Part shown: positions 27,847 through 39,334 of the stretch, piece by piece
How positions within the stretch are numbered: the first letter of the stretch is position 1
Layout of the letters: each line of letters begins with the position of its first letter
NCBI GenBank assembly: GCA_963750735.1
Contig: CAVVRY010000019.1
Coordinates: 705,960 to 769,959, forward strand
Direction: 5' to 3'
DNA from: JANTGF01 sp963750735
GTDB lineage: Bacteria > Bacteroidota > Bacteroidia > Bacteroidales > VadinHA17
Length of the DNA stretch: 64,000 nt
The notes under the pieces: generated by a model
What the model was told of the DNA's origin: nothing
What the model saw: the letters and a program-made list of their open reading frames with translations, nothing else
The model's database searches: none
Translations under genes and position numbers: made by a program

Positions 27847-30036
27847 ATGAGTGAGGAAAGAGATAAAGCTATTCGTAGAGAATATCGAGGTTTATTAAGG
27901 GATTGCGGCAAACACATCAATGCAGATGACCTGAAAATAATCAGGGAAGCACTTAATATTGTTATTCAATCAAGCGATAAAAGGATTGAGGAAAATACCG
28001 GACTACCGGTGGTTGTTTACTCCATTATGATTGCCAGAGTTATAGCTGGTGAGTTAGGCTTAGGTAAAAATGCAATAGTTGGTGCTCTATTAACTGAGGT
28101 TGTTTCAGATTCAGATTTAACCCCAGCCGATATCATTACAATTTTTGGATCTAATGTTGCTGAGTTGCTTAAAAGTTTATCGAAACTTTCAACTATTGAT
28201 ACTACTAAAACGGAGTTACAGGCTGATTCTTTCCGTAAACTAATATTAAATCTGGCTGGTGACGTACAGGTATTACTTATCAAATTTGCCGAGAGAATTG
28301 TTATGATGCGTAATCTTGACAATGCTGATAAAGAAACGCAGGTTCAGATATCAACAGAATCGAGATACATTCATTCGCCACTTGCACATCGATTGGGTCT
28401 CTACAATATTAAATCAGAGCTTGACGACCTTTCTTTAAAATTTTTAGATACTGAGCATTATAATGAAATTACTGAGAAGTTAAAAGCTACAACAAGAGCC
28501 AGGAACCGATTTATACGTGAATTTGTAAAGCCAATAAATGAGAAATTGGAATTGCAGAAAATTGGCTGCGAAATAAAAGGCAGGTTAAAATCTGTTCACT
28601 CCATCTGGTCAAAAATGCAGAAACAGAAGGTAGATTTTGAGGAGGTATATGACCTTTTTGCCATTCGAATAATTGTCAAAAGTAAACCGGAACAGGAGAG
28701 ATCATTGTGCTGGCAGGTTTACTCAATAGTAACAGATTTATATACTCCTAATCCTGAGAGGCTTAGGGATTGGATTTCTATCCCGAAAAACAATGGTTAT
28801 GAGTCCCTGCATACTACTGTAGCAAGTCCAAAGGGTAGATGGGTTGAAGTTCAGATCAGAACTGAACGTATGAATGAAATTGCTGAAAAGGGATTTGCGG
28901 CACACTGGAAATACAAAGGAGCAAAGTCAGATAAACTGCTTGATGAGTGGCTTCAGACCATGCGTGAAACTCTGGAGTCTTCAGGTCAGGAGTCAAAGGA
29001 TTTTGTTGATCAGGTAAAACTAGATTTATACTCTGATGAAATATTTGTATTTACTCCAAGAGGTGATCTGAAAAGATTACCGAAAAATGCATCAGTTCTT
29101 GATTTCGCTTTTGAAATCCATTCTGAAGTAGGAGCAAAATGTACAGGGGGAAAAGTAAATAGTAAAAATGTATCTATTCGGCATATCCTGAAGAATGGAG
29201 ATTTGGTTGAGATTGCTACTTCCAAGAATCAAAAACCAAAAACTGACTGGTTGAAGTTTGTGGTTACCTCAAAAGCAAAATCGAAAATAAAACAAACCCT
29301 TAACGAGGAAAAAACTAAACAGGCGGATATAGGCAAAGAAATTTTAAAACGAAGATTAAGGAACTGGAAAATCGGCTACAACGATTTAAATGTAAAGATT
29401 TTGTTAAATGCATATGATTTGAAATATGCTCAAGATCTATATTATCTTATTAGTCAGGAAAAAATTGGTTTAAGTGGAATTAAAGAGGTTTTGACGAAAG
29501 ATACAGAAAAAAATGTTCCACCAGAATCAAATAATACTGGTGCGAAAACAGTGGAGGCTCCTCCAGGTAAAGCATCTGAATACGATGAGTTACTCGAACT
29601 TGACAACAGGATTGCCAGTGTTGATTATAAGTTTGCTAAATGCTGTAATCCGGCAATTGGAGATAGAATTTTTGGTTTTGTTACAGTAAATGAGGGGATA
29701 AAAGTTCATCGGATGGATTGTCCAAACGCAGAACAGCTGCTTGAAAAGTATCCCTATAGGATTATCCAGACAAAATGGTCTTCAGCAGTAAAGTCTGATA
29801 TGTTTATTACAACTATTAAGGTTAATGGAAAGGATGATTTTGGAATTGTAAATAGAATTACGGAACTGATTGCAAATCAGCTTAGAATTACTATGCAATC
29901 CATAAATTTCTCAAGCAATCAAGGAAGGTTTGAAGGGGAAATTCAGTTGAAGCTTTTGAGCAAAGAAGATCTGGATAGCGTAATAAGGAAAATATTGGTT
30001 ATAAATGGTGTAACAAAGGTGACTCGTTTATCGTAA
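27847..30036 (+). CDS. relA: RelA-type (p)ppGpp synthetase with inactive hydrolase domain
   Basis: 729 aa long RelA/SpoT homologue. The N-terminal HD domain has lost its catalytic residues: the HD-x-x-ED motif is LTEVVSD (82-88), the first His region reads VVVYSIMIARV, and the late ND segment reads KFAERIVMMRNL. The synthetase is intact: DWISIPKNNGYESLHTTV (308-325), EVQIRT (334-339), AAHW (351-354). TGS domain about 397-458, zinc-finger-like ligands C599, C600, H621, C625, and a C-terminal ACT domain. It should make but not hydrolyse (p)ppGpp, so a separate SpoT-like hydrolase is expected elsewhere. Confidence 0.9.
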   Translation: MSEERDKAIRREYRGLLRDCGKHINADDLKIIREALNIVIQSSDKRIEENTGLPVVVYSIMIARVIAGELGLGKNAIVGALLTEVVSDSDLTPADIITIFGSNVAELLKSLSKLSTIDTTKTELQADSFRKLILNLAGDVQVLLIKFAERIVMMRNLDNADKETQVQISTESRYIHSPLAHRLGLYNIKSELDDLSLKFLDTEHYNEITEKLKATTRARNRFIREFVKPINEKLELQKIGCEIKGRLKSVHSIWSKMQKQKVDFEEVYDLFAIRIIVKSKPEQERSLCWQVYSIVTDLYTPNPERLRDWISIPKNNGYESLHTTVASPKGRWVEVQIRTERMNEIAEKGFAAHWKYKGAKSDKLLDEWLQTMRETLESSGQESKDFVDQVKLDLYSDEIFVFTPRGDLKRLPKNASVLDFAFEIHSEVGAKCTGGKVNSKNVSIRHILKNGDLVEIATSKNQKPKTDWLKFVVTSKAKSKIKQTLNEEKTKQADIGKEILKRRLRNWKIGYNDLNVKILLNAYDLKYAQDLYYLISQEKIGLSGIKEVLTKDTEKNVPPESNNTGAKTVEAPPGKASEYDELLELDNRIASVDYKFAKCCNPAIGDRIFGFVTVNEGIKVHRMDCPNAEQLLEKYPYRIIQTKWSSAVKSDMFITTIKVNGKDDFGIVNRITELIANQLRITMQSINFSSNQGRFEGEIQLKLLSKEDLDSVIRKILVINGVTKVTRLS

Positions 30037-30156
30037 GAAATTATAATATACAGGCTGATTCCCTGCAATGAAATTCCATTATTTCATAATCTAACATTTT
30101 GTATATTAGCAACTATTTTTAAGAGGACATGTTTAATATTTTGTAAACCATTACAT

Positions 30157-30956
30157 ATGAATCATTTATCGGATTTCCATAAATCTATTTCGAGGTATTT
30201 TTTAATTGTACCAGTTCTTCTAATCACCCTTGTTTTTGATTCCTGTGTTTCAAATAAACAGGCTGTCTATGTTCAAACTCAGGATGGAAAAGTTGTAAAA
30301 CCCGATTTTCAACCATATCTGAAATCTACCAGAACCATTCAACCTGATGATGAATTGTATATTCGGGTTAAAAGTGATGATGATTTAAATAATAATGTAT
30401 CAATAAGCCGGGATGATACATATCTTGCAAATACAGATATAACGCTGCTAACATATACGGTAAATGAACAGGGATTTATCAGATACCCCAACATTGGAGA
30501 AATAAAACTTCATAACCTGACTCTTGATGAGGCTGGAAAAGCCATGGAAAAGGCTTTGGTTGGATTTTTAAGTTACCCAACTGTAACAGTTAAATTCACT
30601 TTGAAGAATGTAACTGTATTAGGGGAGGTAAATAACCAGGCAGGTACTCATTTGATGAAAAGCAGATTAATATTTTTCAGGCCTTTGGTTATGCTGGTGA
30701 TATTTCATATTATGGTAACCGTAAAAAAGTTATGTTGCTAAGAGAAGAGAATGATATTATAACACGTAATTATATTGATTTAACTAATGAATCTCTAATA
30801 GAATCTTATTATTTCTATGTACAGCCAGATGATGTTATTTATGTTGAACCTTTGAAAGAAACGAGGATGGGGGATGCAGGCATTTCCTTTTGGCGTGTTA
30901 TTATCCGCACTTTCTACACTTATGATAATTTTAACATATTTGCAGTTATACGGTAA
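30157..30956 (+). CDS. wza: Wza-like polysaccharide export lipoprotein, one frameshift
   Basis: About 266 aa after correction. Lipoprotein signal with C30 (LVFDSC). A poly-export domain follows (IQPDDELYIRV), then a SLBB-like segment (VTVLGEVNNQAGTH). The frame breaks near 30650: the continuation DEKQINIFQAFGYAGDI, NRKKVMLLREEND and QPDDVIYVEP is in another frame and is exactly what the family has there. It forms the outer-membrane export channel for capsule or exopolysaccharide. First gene of the glycan locus. Confidence 0.88.
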
Positions 30957-30995
30957 CAATTAATAGCCTTAGGCAGAAGATTTAAATTTAACATA

Positions 30996-33394
30996 ATGAC
31001 CAATCAAAAACATAATAAAGAAAACGAATATATTGATTTAAGAGCAATGCTCAAAGAGTTTTATAGGAATTGGTATCTTTTTGCATTTTCTATAATAGTT
31101 GCACTTGGATTTGCGTTTCATTATCAATAAATTTTCTCCTCCGGCTTATAAAGTAAGTTCATCCTTATTAATTTCAGGTGGAAGCAGCAGAAGGGCAGTA
31201 AACCGGTCAGAATTTATTGAAGGTCTGGAGTTGACATCACAAAGCAAAGAAATTCAGAATGAGATTATGGTTTTAAAGTCCCAACCACTTGTTGAAAATG
31301 TTGTGAAAGCATTAGGATTTAATGTAACCTATTATTCAAAAGCTGATTATTTACCTTATCGATTTGCAGGATTTAAACGATTAGGTAAATTTCTTTTAGA
31401 GAGATTTATAAAAATTCTCCCTATGAAGTTGTAATTGATCAAAGTAATTTTCAACCTGTAAATTTAAATTTTAATATAGATATTCTTAGCAATGAAGAAT
31501 ATTCATTAATGGTAAAAGCTGAAGATATTGAAGTATATGATTATTCAAGTGATAGATTGGTTTATTAAGAAGATGATCAGAAAGATATTTTTATTAATGG
31601 TAGATTTAAGTTTGGTGAAGAAGTTAAAGGCCCAAATTATTCGTTTAAGGTATTTCTGAAATCAAGTTATAATAATGAATTTAAGGATAAAGATCTGTAT
31701 TTCTCATTTAATAATATAAAAAGTTTGGCAGGTAGCTTTAAGAATGCCCTGGAAATTTTACCTTCGGATGAAAAAGCACAGTTGTAAACATTTCATTTGA
31801 AGGAGCTAATACAGGAAAATCTATTGAATTTGTAAATGGAATTATGAGTGAATATTTACAGAAGGATCTGGCAAAGAAAAATTATCTGGCAATTTCAACA
31901 ATTGAATATATTGATAAGCAAATTTCTGATATTTCAGATTCATTAAGTATGACTGAAAGCGAACTGCAAAGTTTTAGAAGAAAGAATCAAGTAATGGATA
32001 TTGATGCAAAATCGAGTCAGGTGGCTCAGCAGATTAGAGAACTTGAGAATCAGAAAAATGAAAAGCAACAGGAATTGAGATTTTACCAGGAGCTTTCAAA
32101 TCACTTTGAGGCAAGTAAGGATTCTCCAAACATACTTGCTCCATCATCAATGGGAGTAGATGATCCATGCTTAATAATATGATCCAGCAGCTTATCGAAA
32201 GAAATGTTGAAAAAAACACCCTGATTGACAGAAATCAACAAAGAAACCCACGATACAGAACACTTAACAGTACAAATTGAAGATTTGAAAAATTCAATTT
32301 CTGAGAATATTAAGTTTGTTATCAATAGTACTCAATTCTTCATTAAATGAAATTAATTCAACTATTGCCACGATATAGGTATGAGGAAGGTAAACTACCT
32401 CAGACTCAAAGGGAATTACTTGAAATTACAAGGAGATTTGACCTCAATGATGAGATTTATACTTTTTTACTTAGAAAAAGGGCCGAGGCTCAAATAGCCA
32501 AGGCTTCAAATTTGCCTGATAGTGAGATAATTGAGCCGGCACAGTTAATTGGACAAACTTCACCAAGGACAAGAGAAATTATCTTCTTGCACTCTTTTCT
32601 GGATTCTTTATTCCATTTGTATTTCTACAATTAAAGAAAGCTTTAAATAACAGAATATCTGATAAAAAAGAGGTGACAAAAATTACTGATGTTCCAATTG
32701 TTGGTAAAATAATCCATAATATCGATAGTTCTTCCATTGTTTTGGCTACTGATCCAACCAGTCCAATATCTGATGCATATAGATCATTAAGAACAAATCT
32801 TGAGTTTTATACCAAAGGAAAGGAAAATGCGGTTATTCTGGTTACTTCAACCATGGGGAACGATGGAAAATCATTTACTAGTTTAAATCTTGCATCAAGT
32901 TTTGCTTTTAATGATAAGAAAACAATAGTTCTCGGTTTTGATTTGCGAAAACCTAGTGAACTTTTTAAGGAATTTGGAACAGAAAATGTACCTGGTATAA
33001 GTTCATATTTAATTGGTAAGTCAGAAATTGAGGATCTGATAATTAAAACACCTATAAACAATCTGGATCTTATACATGCCGGAGTCGTTCCTCCAAATTC
33101 TCTTGAACTCATATCTTCTGATAAAACCAATTTGATTATTAAAAAATTAAGGAGTATATATGATTACATAATTATTGATTCAGCTCCTGTTGGCCTATTG
33201 CCAGATGCATTTGTATTAATGAAACATTCTGATATAAATCTTATAGTTGTAAGACATAATTTTACTATTAAGGATTATTTTATTGAAACAATTCAGGATC
33301 TAGAAAAAAAGGAGTTGAAAATTTATTTCTTGTTTATAATGATGAAACATTAGCTAAAAATGAATTAAGATATAAGCAATATTATCATAAGTAA
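30996..33394 (+). CDS. wzc: Wzc-like chain-length regulator / BY-kinase, broken by about nine lesions
   Basis: About 800 aa when joined. It starts at ATG 30996 with a cytoplasmic lead and TM1 (WYLFAFSIIVALGFAF), then a periplasmic Wzz domain with a long coiled coil (31,840-32,330) ending in the LPQTQRELLEITRRF segment, TM2 near 32,600, and the kinase domain. The latter shows a divergent Walker A (TSTMGNDGKSF), Walker A' (VLGFDLRKPSE), Walker B (IIIDSAPVG), and a C-terminal tyrosine cluster (YKQYYHK). Frame changes are seen near 31,122, 31,408, 31,778, 32,165, 32,260, 32,340, 32,590 and 33,320, plus an in-frame TAA at 31,566. It controls polymer length with Wza. Confidence 0.85.
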
Positions 33395-33430
33395 TCTTTT
33401 ATACAATTTGTTTAGGGGGATTTATTTAGA

Positions 33431-34647
33431 ATGGATACTATTAAGAGATATTATTTTCTTACCCTTGCTTTTTTTCCATTGTTTCAGTTTATAACATATG
33501 AATATATAGATGGATTTAGTTTTACAATTTTTTATGGAGCAGTCGCTATTTTATTATATTTCCTTTTATTATTTTCTGGCGTAAACTTTAATTACAATAA
33601 GTATATTTTTCCCCTTGGTCTATTAGCTTTTTACTATTTTATGTGGGATGTGGTTAATGGAGAATTAACCTCCTTGAATTCAATTGAAATAATAAACTAC
33701 ATTTATCACTTCAGGTGGTTTCATATTATCTTTTTTCTGATACTTGTAGAAGAATACAAAATTTGACAAAAAATATATACAATTTGTAATCGTAATATTT
33801 AAAATCACTATAATTTTTGCTTTTATAGTTACTTTGGTTCAACTTTTCTTTGATCCTTTCTTTTTAACCCCAGATGAAACAATAATTCACTATTTTTCAA
33901 GAAGTCAGTATGAAATTCGTTTACAATCAATTTTTGGATATATTGGGTCAAATGAGGTAAGTTATTCATTCATACCGATAATTTCAGTTCTAATAGGATA
34001 TTATAATGCCAATAATAAATCATTTGGACTATTGTGGCTTTTTATGGCCGGTGTTGTTTTTTTTGGCACAAAGACAAGATTTATATATTTAAACTATTTT
34101 ATTATTTTATTACAATATCCATTGGTGACTGGGCTCAAAATTAAAAATTCTATTAGGATTTTATTTTTAAGTCTTTTAGCTTCTATTGTTGTACTGTTTG
34201 TTTTACAGAATATTGGTTTTAACATTGATGAGTTTATCGAGAATAGGTTGCTTAGTAAAAGTGCTTCAACTCGAATTTTGGCCATTGAAATGTTTGTTAA
34301 ATTCTTTCCTAATAATCCATTTTTGGTACTGGTATTCATGTTGGAGAAGATCTTTTAAGAGCCATAGGGGGACGTAGTTCGCAAATACACGTTGGCTATT
34401 TATCACACCTCTATGAATATGGAATTATAGGTACAATTATCCTTTTTTATTTTTTAATTCAATTATTGAAAAAATTATACATGGATTCAAGAGAAACACA
34501 TTATATGGAAGCCTATTTGCTTTTATTACCGTTTTTGTGACCAATTTAACGGTAGTGCATTTTTCAATATTTAATTATGGCCTATTGTTTGCCTTTATTT
34601 TTAACAAATACTTTAATGACCAATATATTTCAGAAAATATATCTTAA
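33431..34647 (+). CDS. Wzy/O-antigen-ligase-like polymerase, frameshifted
   Basis: About 400 aa of hydrophobic sequence with roughly ten predicted transmembrane helices and one larger loop (33,850-33,960). Fragments in three frames join near 33,766, 34,345 and 34,540; the downstream pieces (GGRSSQIHVGYLSHLYEYGIIG and FNYGLLFAFIFNKYF) are typical of the late loop and last helices of Wzy/WaaL proteins. It would polymerise or ligate undecaprenyl-linked repeats in the periplasm. The sequence is too divergent to choose between polymerase and ligase. It overlaps the flippase start by 32 bp. Confidence 0.65.
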
Positions 34648-36002
34648 GATTACAAGGTCTTTTTCAGGTAAGCATAGTAGGACTAAAAAGGCTGGTAAGA
34701 ATATAGTAGCTTCTTTTTTTATTAAGGGAATAAGTATTATTATTGGCTTTATGTTGGTTCCGATGACTCTTGATTATCTTGATCAGACCCGATATGGTAT
34801 TTGGATCACCATTTCATCCTTTCTAACCTGGTTTACCTTTTTTGAAGTTGGTCTAGGTAGCGGATTGAAAAATAAGCTTGCAGAGGCATTGGCAAGAAAT
34901 GACTACCCTTTAGGGAAAATTTATGTAAGTACTACTTATGCCATTTTATCAATTGTAATCGGGGTAGTTGCTGTTATATTTTTCATTGCCAATAATTTTA
35001 TTGATTGGACTAAAATCTTAAATACAGAAAAAGATCTTGCTTCTGATCTTACAGCATTGGCTGCTATTGTCTTCGGGTTTTTCTTTTTACGGTTTGTTAT
35101 TAAGTTAATTGGTATAGTATTAATAGCTGATCAGAGGCCAGCAATTAATAACCTTTTTGGCCCCTTAGGTAATTTAATAGCCCTTATTGTTATTTATATA
35201 TTAACTAAAACTACTTCTGGTTCATTGATCTATCTGGGACTTACACTTAGCATTAGCCCTTTACTTGTTATGATTGTAGCTAGTTTTTATTTTTATAGTA
35301 ATGATTACAAGGCAATAGCCCCATCTATAAAATCAGTAAAATTTATGTATGCCAGAAATTTATTAAGTCTGGGAGTTAAGTTTTTTGTGATCCAGGTTTC
35401 AGCATTGGTCTTATTTCATTCTGGTAATATTATAATATCTCAATTTTTTGGTCCGGCTCAGGTTACTCCATATAATATTGCTTTAAAATACTTTTCTATT
35501 CTTGGAATGGGCTTTTCAATCATAATGATGCCATTTTGGGCGGCTCATACCGAAGCTTGGGTGAAGAAGGATATTGCCTGGATTAATTCTACAATAAAGA
35601 ACTTGATGAAAATTTGGGGGGGGTATTGCTAGTTGGTTTGGGATTGTATTTTGTTTCGGATTATTTCTTTGATATTTGGATAGGTAAGGACGAAATGAAA
35701 GAAATATATATTTCAGAAAGACTAAAAATACTAATGGTAGTTTATTTTGCTCTATTTAACTTTGGGGCTATATTTAATATGTTCATTAACGGATTGGAAA
35801 GTTACGTGTTCAAATGTGGTCTTTGACAATTGGGGCCATTATTTTTATACCTATCTCAATATTATTTATTAAAGTATTTCATTGGGGGATAGAAAGTGTA
35901 GTAATTGCATCTATAATAGCGAATTTTTATTCTCCAATTATAGCACCTATTCAATACAATAAAATAATAAAAGGCAAAGCTTATGGGATTTGGAATAAAT
36001 AA
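34616..36002 (+). CDS. Wzx-like polysaccharide flippase, two frameshifts
   Basis: About 460 aa, start chosen at ATG 34616 (MTNIFQKIYLK). Twelve to fourteen hydrophobic segments of the MATE/PST superfamily are visible: GKNIVASFFIKGISIIIGFMLVP opens it, and YGIWITISSFLTWFTFFEVG, the signature second helix, follows. The first frameshift lies in a run of eight G (35,616-35,623); one more G restores WGGVLLVGLGLYF. The second is near 35,815. It flips lipid-linked repeat units across the inner membrane. Confidence 0.85.
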
Positions 36003-36664
36003 AATTGTAAAGCTTTTTTTTTCACCTAGGTATTTAGCTGCTAATATTAAGAAAATAAAGCTTAAAAGAAAGTACTGAGCAGATGGTCTAAAGATTGGAC
36101 TTAATTCTAAAATCTAGTCAACTCTGCTGTTGGCAATTTTGTATCTTTAGGGAGCAAAGTTAAAATCGAAAATAGTACTTTAGGAGACCATACATATATA
36201 AATGCAAATACCACAGATAAGAAATACTAAATATTGGTAAATTTTGCTCTATTGCCTCAGATGTGATTTTTGGCTTGGGAAGCATTCTATTGATATGGTA
36301 TCAACACATCCAGCATTTTATTCAAAAATAAAGTTTATAAGACTTATTCAGAAAAATGTATTTTGATGAATATGGCGAGATTATTATTGGAAATGATGTG
36401 TGGATTGGTGATGGTGCAGTTATTATGAATGGAATTACGATTGGAAATGGTGCTATAATAGCAGCACGAGCTGTTGTTACAAAAGATGTCAAAGCATATT
36501 CAATTGTAGGAGGTATTCCTGCCAAAATTATTAAAATGAGGTTTGATGAGAATATAATCAACAAATTACAAGAAATAAGATGGTGGGACTGGGACGAAGA
36601 AAAACTTGAAAAGAATTTCAAGAAATTTCATAACCCCGAAGAGTTCATAAAATCATTTGCATAA
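35983..36664 (+). CDS. left-handed beta-helix (hexapeptide) O-acyltransferase, several lesions
   Basis: It begins at ATG 35983, overlapping the flippase stop by 20 bp. The intact end (from 36,356) carries hexapeptide repeats IIIGNDVWIGDGAVIMNG and IGNGAIIAARAVVTKDV, then the VGGIPAKIIKMRF motif and the WWDWDEEKL tail of the CatB/Vat xenobiotic-acyltransferase-like group. The first 350 bp are in pieces (SAVGNFVSLGSKVKIENSTL, IGKFCSIASDV, HSIDMVSTHPAFYS) with at least four indels or stops. It presumably acetylates a sugar of the polymer. Confidence 0.7.
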
Positions 36665-36699
36665 AAATTTGTTTTCAAGAATTTTAAATTAATAAAAAA

Positions 36700-37701
36700 A
36701 TGTTCAAAAATAAAACACTATTAATAACAGGAGGTACAGGATCATTTGGTAATGCAGTTTTAAACCGATTTGTTGATTCTGATTTAAAGGAAATTAGGAT
36801 CTTTAGCAGAGATGAAAAGAAACAGGATGACCTGCGTAAAAGGATAAATAATCCAAAAGTAAAATTTTATATTGGAGATGTAAGAGATTTTCGTTCAGTT
36901 GACAATGTGATGCGGGGTGTTGACCTGGTTTTTCATGCTGCAGCATTAAAGCAGGTTCCGTCATGTGAATTTTTCCCTGTGGAGGCAGTAAAAACAAATG
37001 TTTTAGGAGCAGAAAATGTTATTGAGGCGGCTATAAAGCATGAAGCTAAGAATGTTGTTATATTAAGTACCGATAAGGCAGTTTATCCAATTAATGCTAT
37101 GGGCCTTTCTAAAGCATTGATGGAAAAGGTTATGATTGCAAAATCCCGCAATGTAACAACTCCCGTATTATGTGGAACAAGATATGGCAATGTAATGGCA
37201 AGTAGAGGTTCTGTAATTCCCTTATTTGTTGATCAAATAAAATCAGGAAAACCAATTACCATTACTGATCCAAATATGACACGCTTTATGATGACTCTTG
37301 AAGGAGCAGTTGACCTTGTATTATTTGCTTTTCAAAATGCAAATCCTGGTGATATGTTTGTACAAAAAGCTCCAGCAGCTACTATTGAGGTATTGGCTCA
37401 GGCGCTAAAGGAACTATATAACTCCAACAGCTCAATTAATGTAATTGGAACAAGGCATGGAGAAAAGTTATATGAAACATTGGTGAATCGCGAAGAGATG
37501 ACCAAAGCTGAAGATCTTAAGAACTATTTTAGAATTCCTGCTGATACCCGAGATTTAAATTATGAACAGTATTTTTCAAAAGGTGAAGAAGATGTCTCAA
37601 AATATGAAGATTATCATTCACATAATACTACGAGGTTGGATGTAGAAGGAACGAAACAATTATTGCTTCAGCTCGAATTCATAAGGAAAGATGTTTTATA
37701 A
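36700..37701 (+). CDS. fnlA: UDP-GlcNAc 4,6-dehydratase/5-epimerase (FnlA/CapE/WbjB)
   Basis: 333 aa, intact. Extended SDR with NAD motif GGTGSFG (11-17), D60, and the unusual catalytic triad in which Met replaces Tyr: TDKAVYPINAMGLSK (124-138) with M134 and K138. This is the diagnostic feature of CapE/FnlA-type inverting dehydratases, the first enzyme in UDP-L-FucNAc synthesis. Followed by a cupin, then CapF-like and CapG-like genes in order. Confidence 0.88.
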   Translation: MFKNKTLLITGGTGSFGNAVLNRFVDSDLKEIRIFSRDEKKQDDLRKRINNPKVKFYIGDVRDFRSVDNVMRGVDLVFHAAALKQVPSCEFFPVEAVKTNVLGAENVIEAAIKHEAKNVVILSTDKAVYPINAMGLSKALMEKVMIAKSRNVTTPVLCGTRYGNVMASRGSVIPLFVDQIKSGKPITITDPNMTRFMMTLEGAVDLVLFAFQNANPGDMFVQKAPAATIEVLAQALKELYNSNSSINVIGTRHGEKLYETLVNREEMTKAEDLKNYFRIPADTRDLNYEQYFSKGEEDVSKYEDYHSHNTTRLDVEGTKQLLLQLEFIRKDVL

Positions 37702-37772
37702 TTATGCCTCATAGTTTGGATGGCTGTTATATAATATGGCAAATGATATAGCTTATATAATCTATTAATTTA

Positions 37773-38207
37773 ATGAGTGATCCATATTTAATTAAAGGAG
37801 GTATATATAGAGATAAACGTGGAGTCATCTCATTTGTTAACGATTTTATATTTGATAACATTAAGAGGTTTTACATTATAACCCATACCGATTCATCTGA
37901 AGTGCGGGCATGGCAAGGACATAAATTTGAATCTAAGTATTTTTATTGTTTGAAGGGAAAATTTTTAGTGAATCTTGTAAAAATAAATGATTGGTCAAAT
38001 CCATCAATGGAATTAGATGTGATTACATATAACCTGGAAGCTGAAATCAGTCAGGTATTATATATCCCACCAGGATATGCGAATGGTTTTAAGGCTACAA
38101 CAAAGGATTCTCAACTTCTGGTATATTCTGATAAAACAACTGAAGAATCTAAAGATGATGATTATAGGTATGATGCGAATTATTGGTTTAACTGGCAAAA
38201 AGTATGA
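37773..38207 (+). CDS. WxcM/RmlC-like sugar-nucleotide cupin
   Basis: 144 aa single cupin. It has GIYRDKRGVISFVNDF at the start, VRAWQGHKFESKYFYCLKGKF (the first cupin motif with the substrate-binding His) and VLYIPPGYANGFKA (second motif). These resemble RmlC-type epimerases and WxcM/FdtA ketoisomerase-like proteins that act on 4-keto sugars. Its stop overlaps the CapF-like start (ATGA), so the two are translationally coupled. The exact reaction is not decided. Confidence 0.75.
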   Translation: MSDPYLIKGGIYRDKRGVISFVNDFIFDNIKRFYIITHTDSSEVRAWQGHKFESKYFYCLKGKFLVNLVKINDWSNPSMELDVITYNLEAEISQVLYIPPGYANGFKATTKDSQLLVYSDKTTEESKDDDYRYDANYWFNWQKV

Positions 38208-39324
38208 TTAAAGTAGGAATTACAGGTCAGGCAGGGTTTATGGGAACCCACTTATTCAACTATCTGGGTTTAAAAGATGAGATTGAGCGAATCCCTTTTA
38301 AAGACGAGTATTTCGAGGATAAAAATACTATTACAAAACTTTGTTTCTAATTGTGAGGTAATTGTGCATCTTGCAGCAATGAATCGTCATGAAGATCAAA
38401 ATGTAATATATAATACAAATATTTCCTTAGTTAACCAATTGATTGATGCTTGTGAGGAAACGAATTCAAAACCTCATGTAATTTTTTCCTCGTCCACACA
38501 GGAAGAAAGGGATAACTTATACGGTAAGTCTAAACTTGAGGGCAGGAAATTATTTGAAGAATGGGCGATCAGGAATAAAGCAGACTTTACAGGTATGATT
38601 ATTCCAAATGTATTTGGGCCTTTTGGGCAACCATATTATAATTCAGTTATTGCTACATTTTGTCTACCAGTTAACTCATGGTGAAACTCCTGAAATACAT
38701 GTAGATGGGGATCTTAAATTGATATACATAAATGAGTTGGCTGAAGAATTTTATAAACAGATAGTAAAAACCAATGTTACGGGAATTAATAAATATCTTG
38801 TTCCACATACTTCAGAAAGCAAGGTAAGTGAGATTTTAGACCTATTAAAACAATTTAAACAACAATATCTTGAGAAAGGCATTATGCCTGATATCACACA
38901 ATCATTTGTCCTTGAGTTTGTTTAATACTTTCCGGTGTTACATGGATAAAACTATTTTCCATTTGATTATGTAAAACACAGCGATGATAGGGGAGATTTT
39001 GTTGAAATTATGCGTGCCAATACTCCCGGTCAATTTTCTTATTCAACAACAAAACCAGGAATTACAAGAGGCAATCATTATCATACTCGAAAAGCTGAGA
39101 GATTTGCAGTAATTAGTGGCAAAGCCAGAATTCAATTACGAAAAGTTGGAACAAGTGAGATTATTGAATATGAGCTAAATGGAGATTCCCCTTCCTTTGT
39201 TGATATGCCCATCTGGTATACTCATAATATAACAAATATTGGAAAAGATGAATTGATTACTTTATTCTGGATAAATGAACCATTTGATCAGTTGGATCCA
39301 GATACATATTTTGAAAATGTTTAG
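38204..39324 (+). CDS. fnlB: bifunctional reductase-cupin (FnlB/CapF/WbjC), about four frameshifts
   Basis: About 372 aa when joined. N-terminal SDR: ITGQAGFMGTHLFNYL, VIVHLAAMNRHED, SSSTQ, YGKSKLEGR (Y and K of the active site), NVFGPFGQPYYNS. C-terminal cupin: FDYVKHSDDRGDFVEIMRA, TRGNHYHTRKAERFAVISG, DMPIWYTHNI. This domain pair is unique to the CapF family, which makes the 6-deoxy-talose intermediate between CapE and CapG. Frames change near 38,330, 38,660, 38,905 and 38,957. Starts by ATGA overlap with the cupin gene. Confidence 0.85.
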
Positions 39325-39334
39325 AATAATACCG

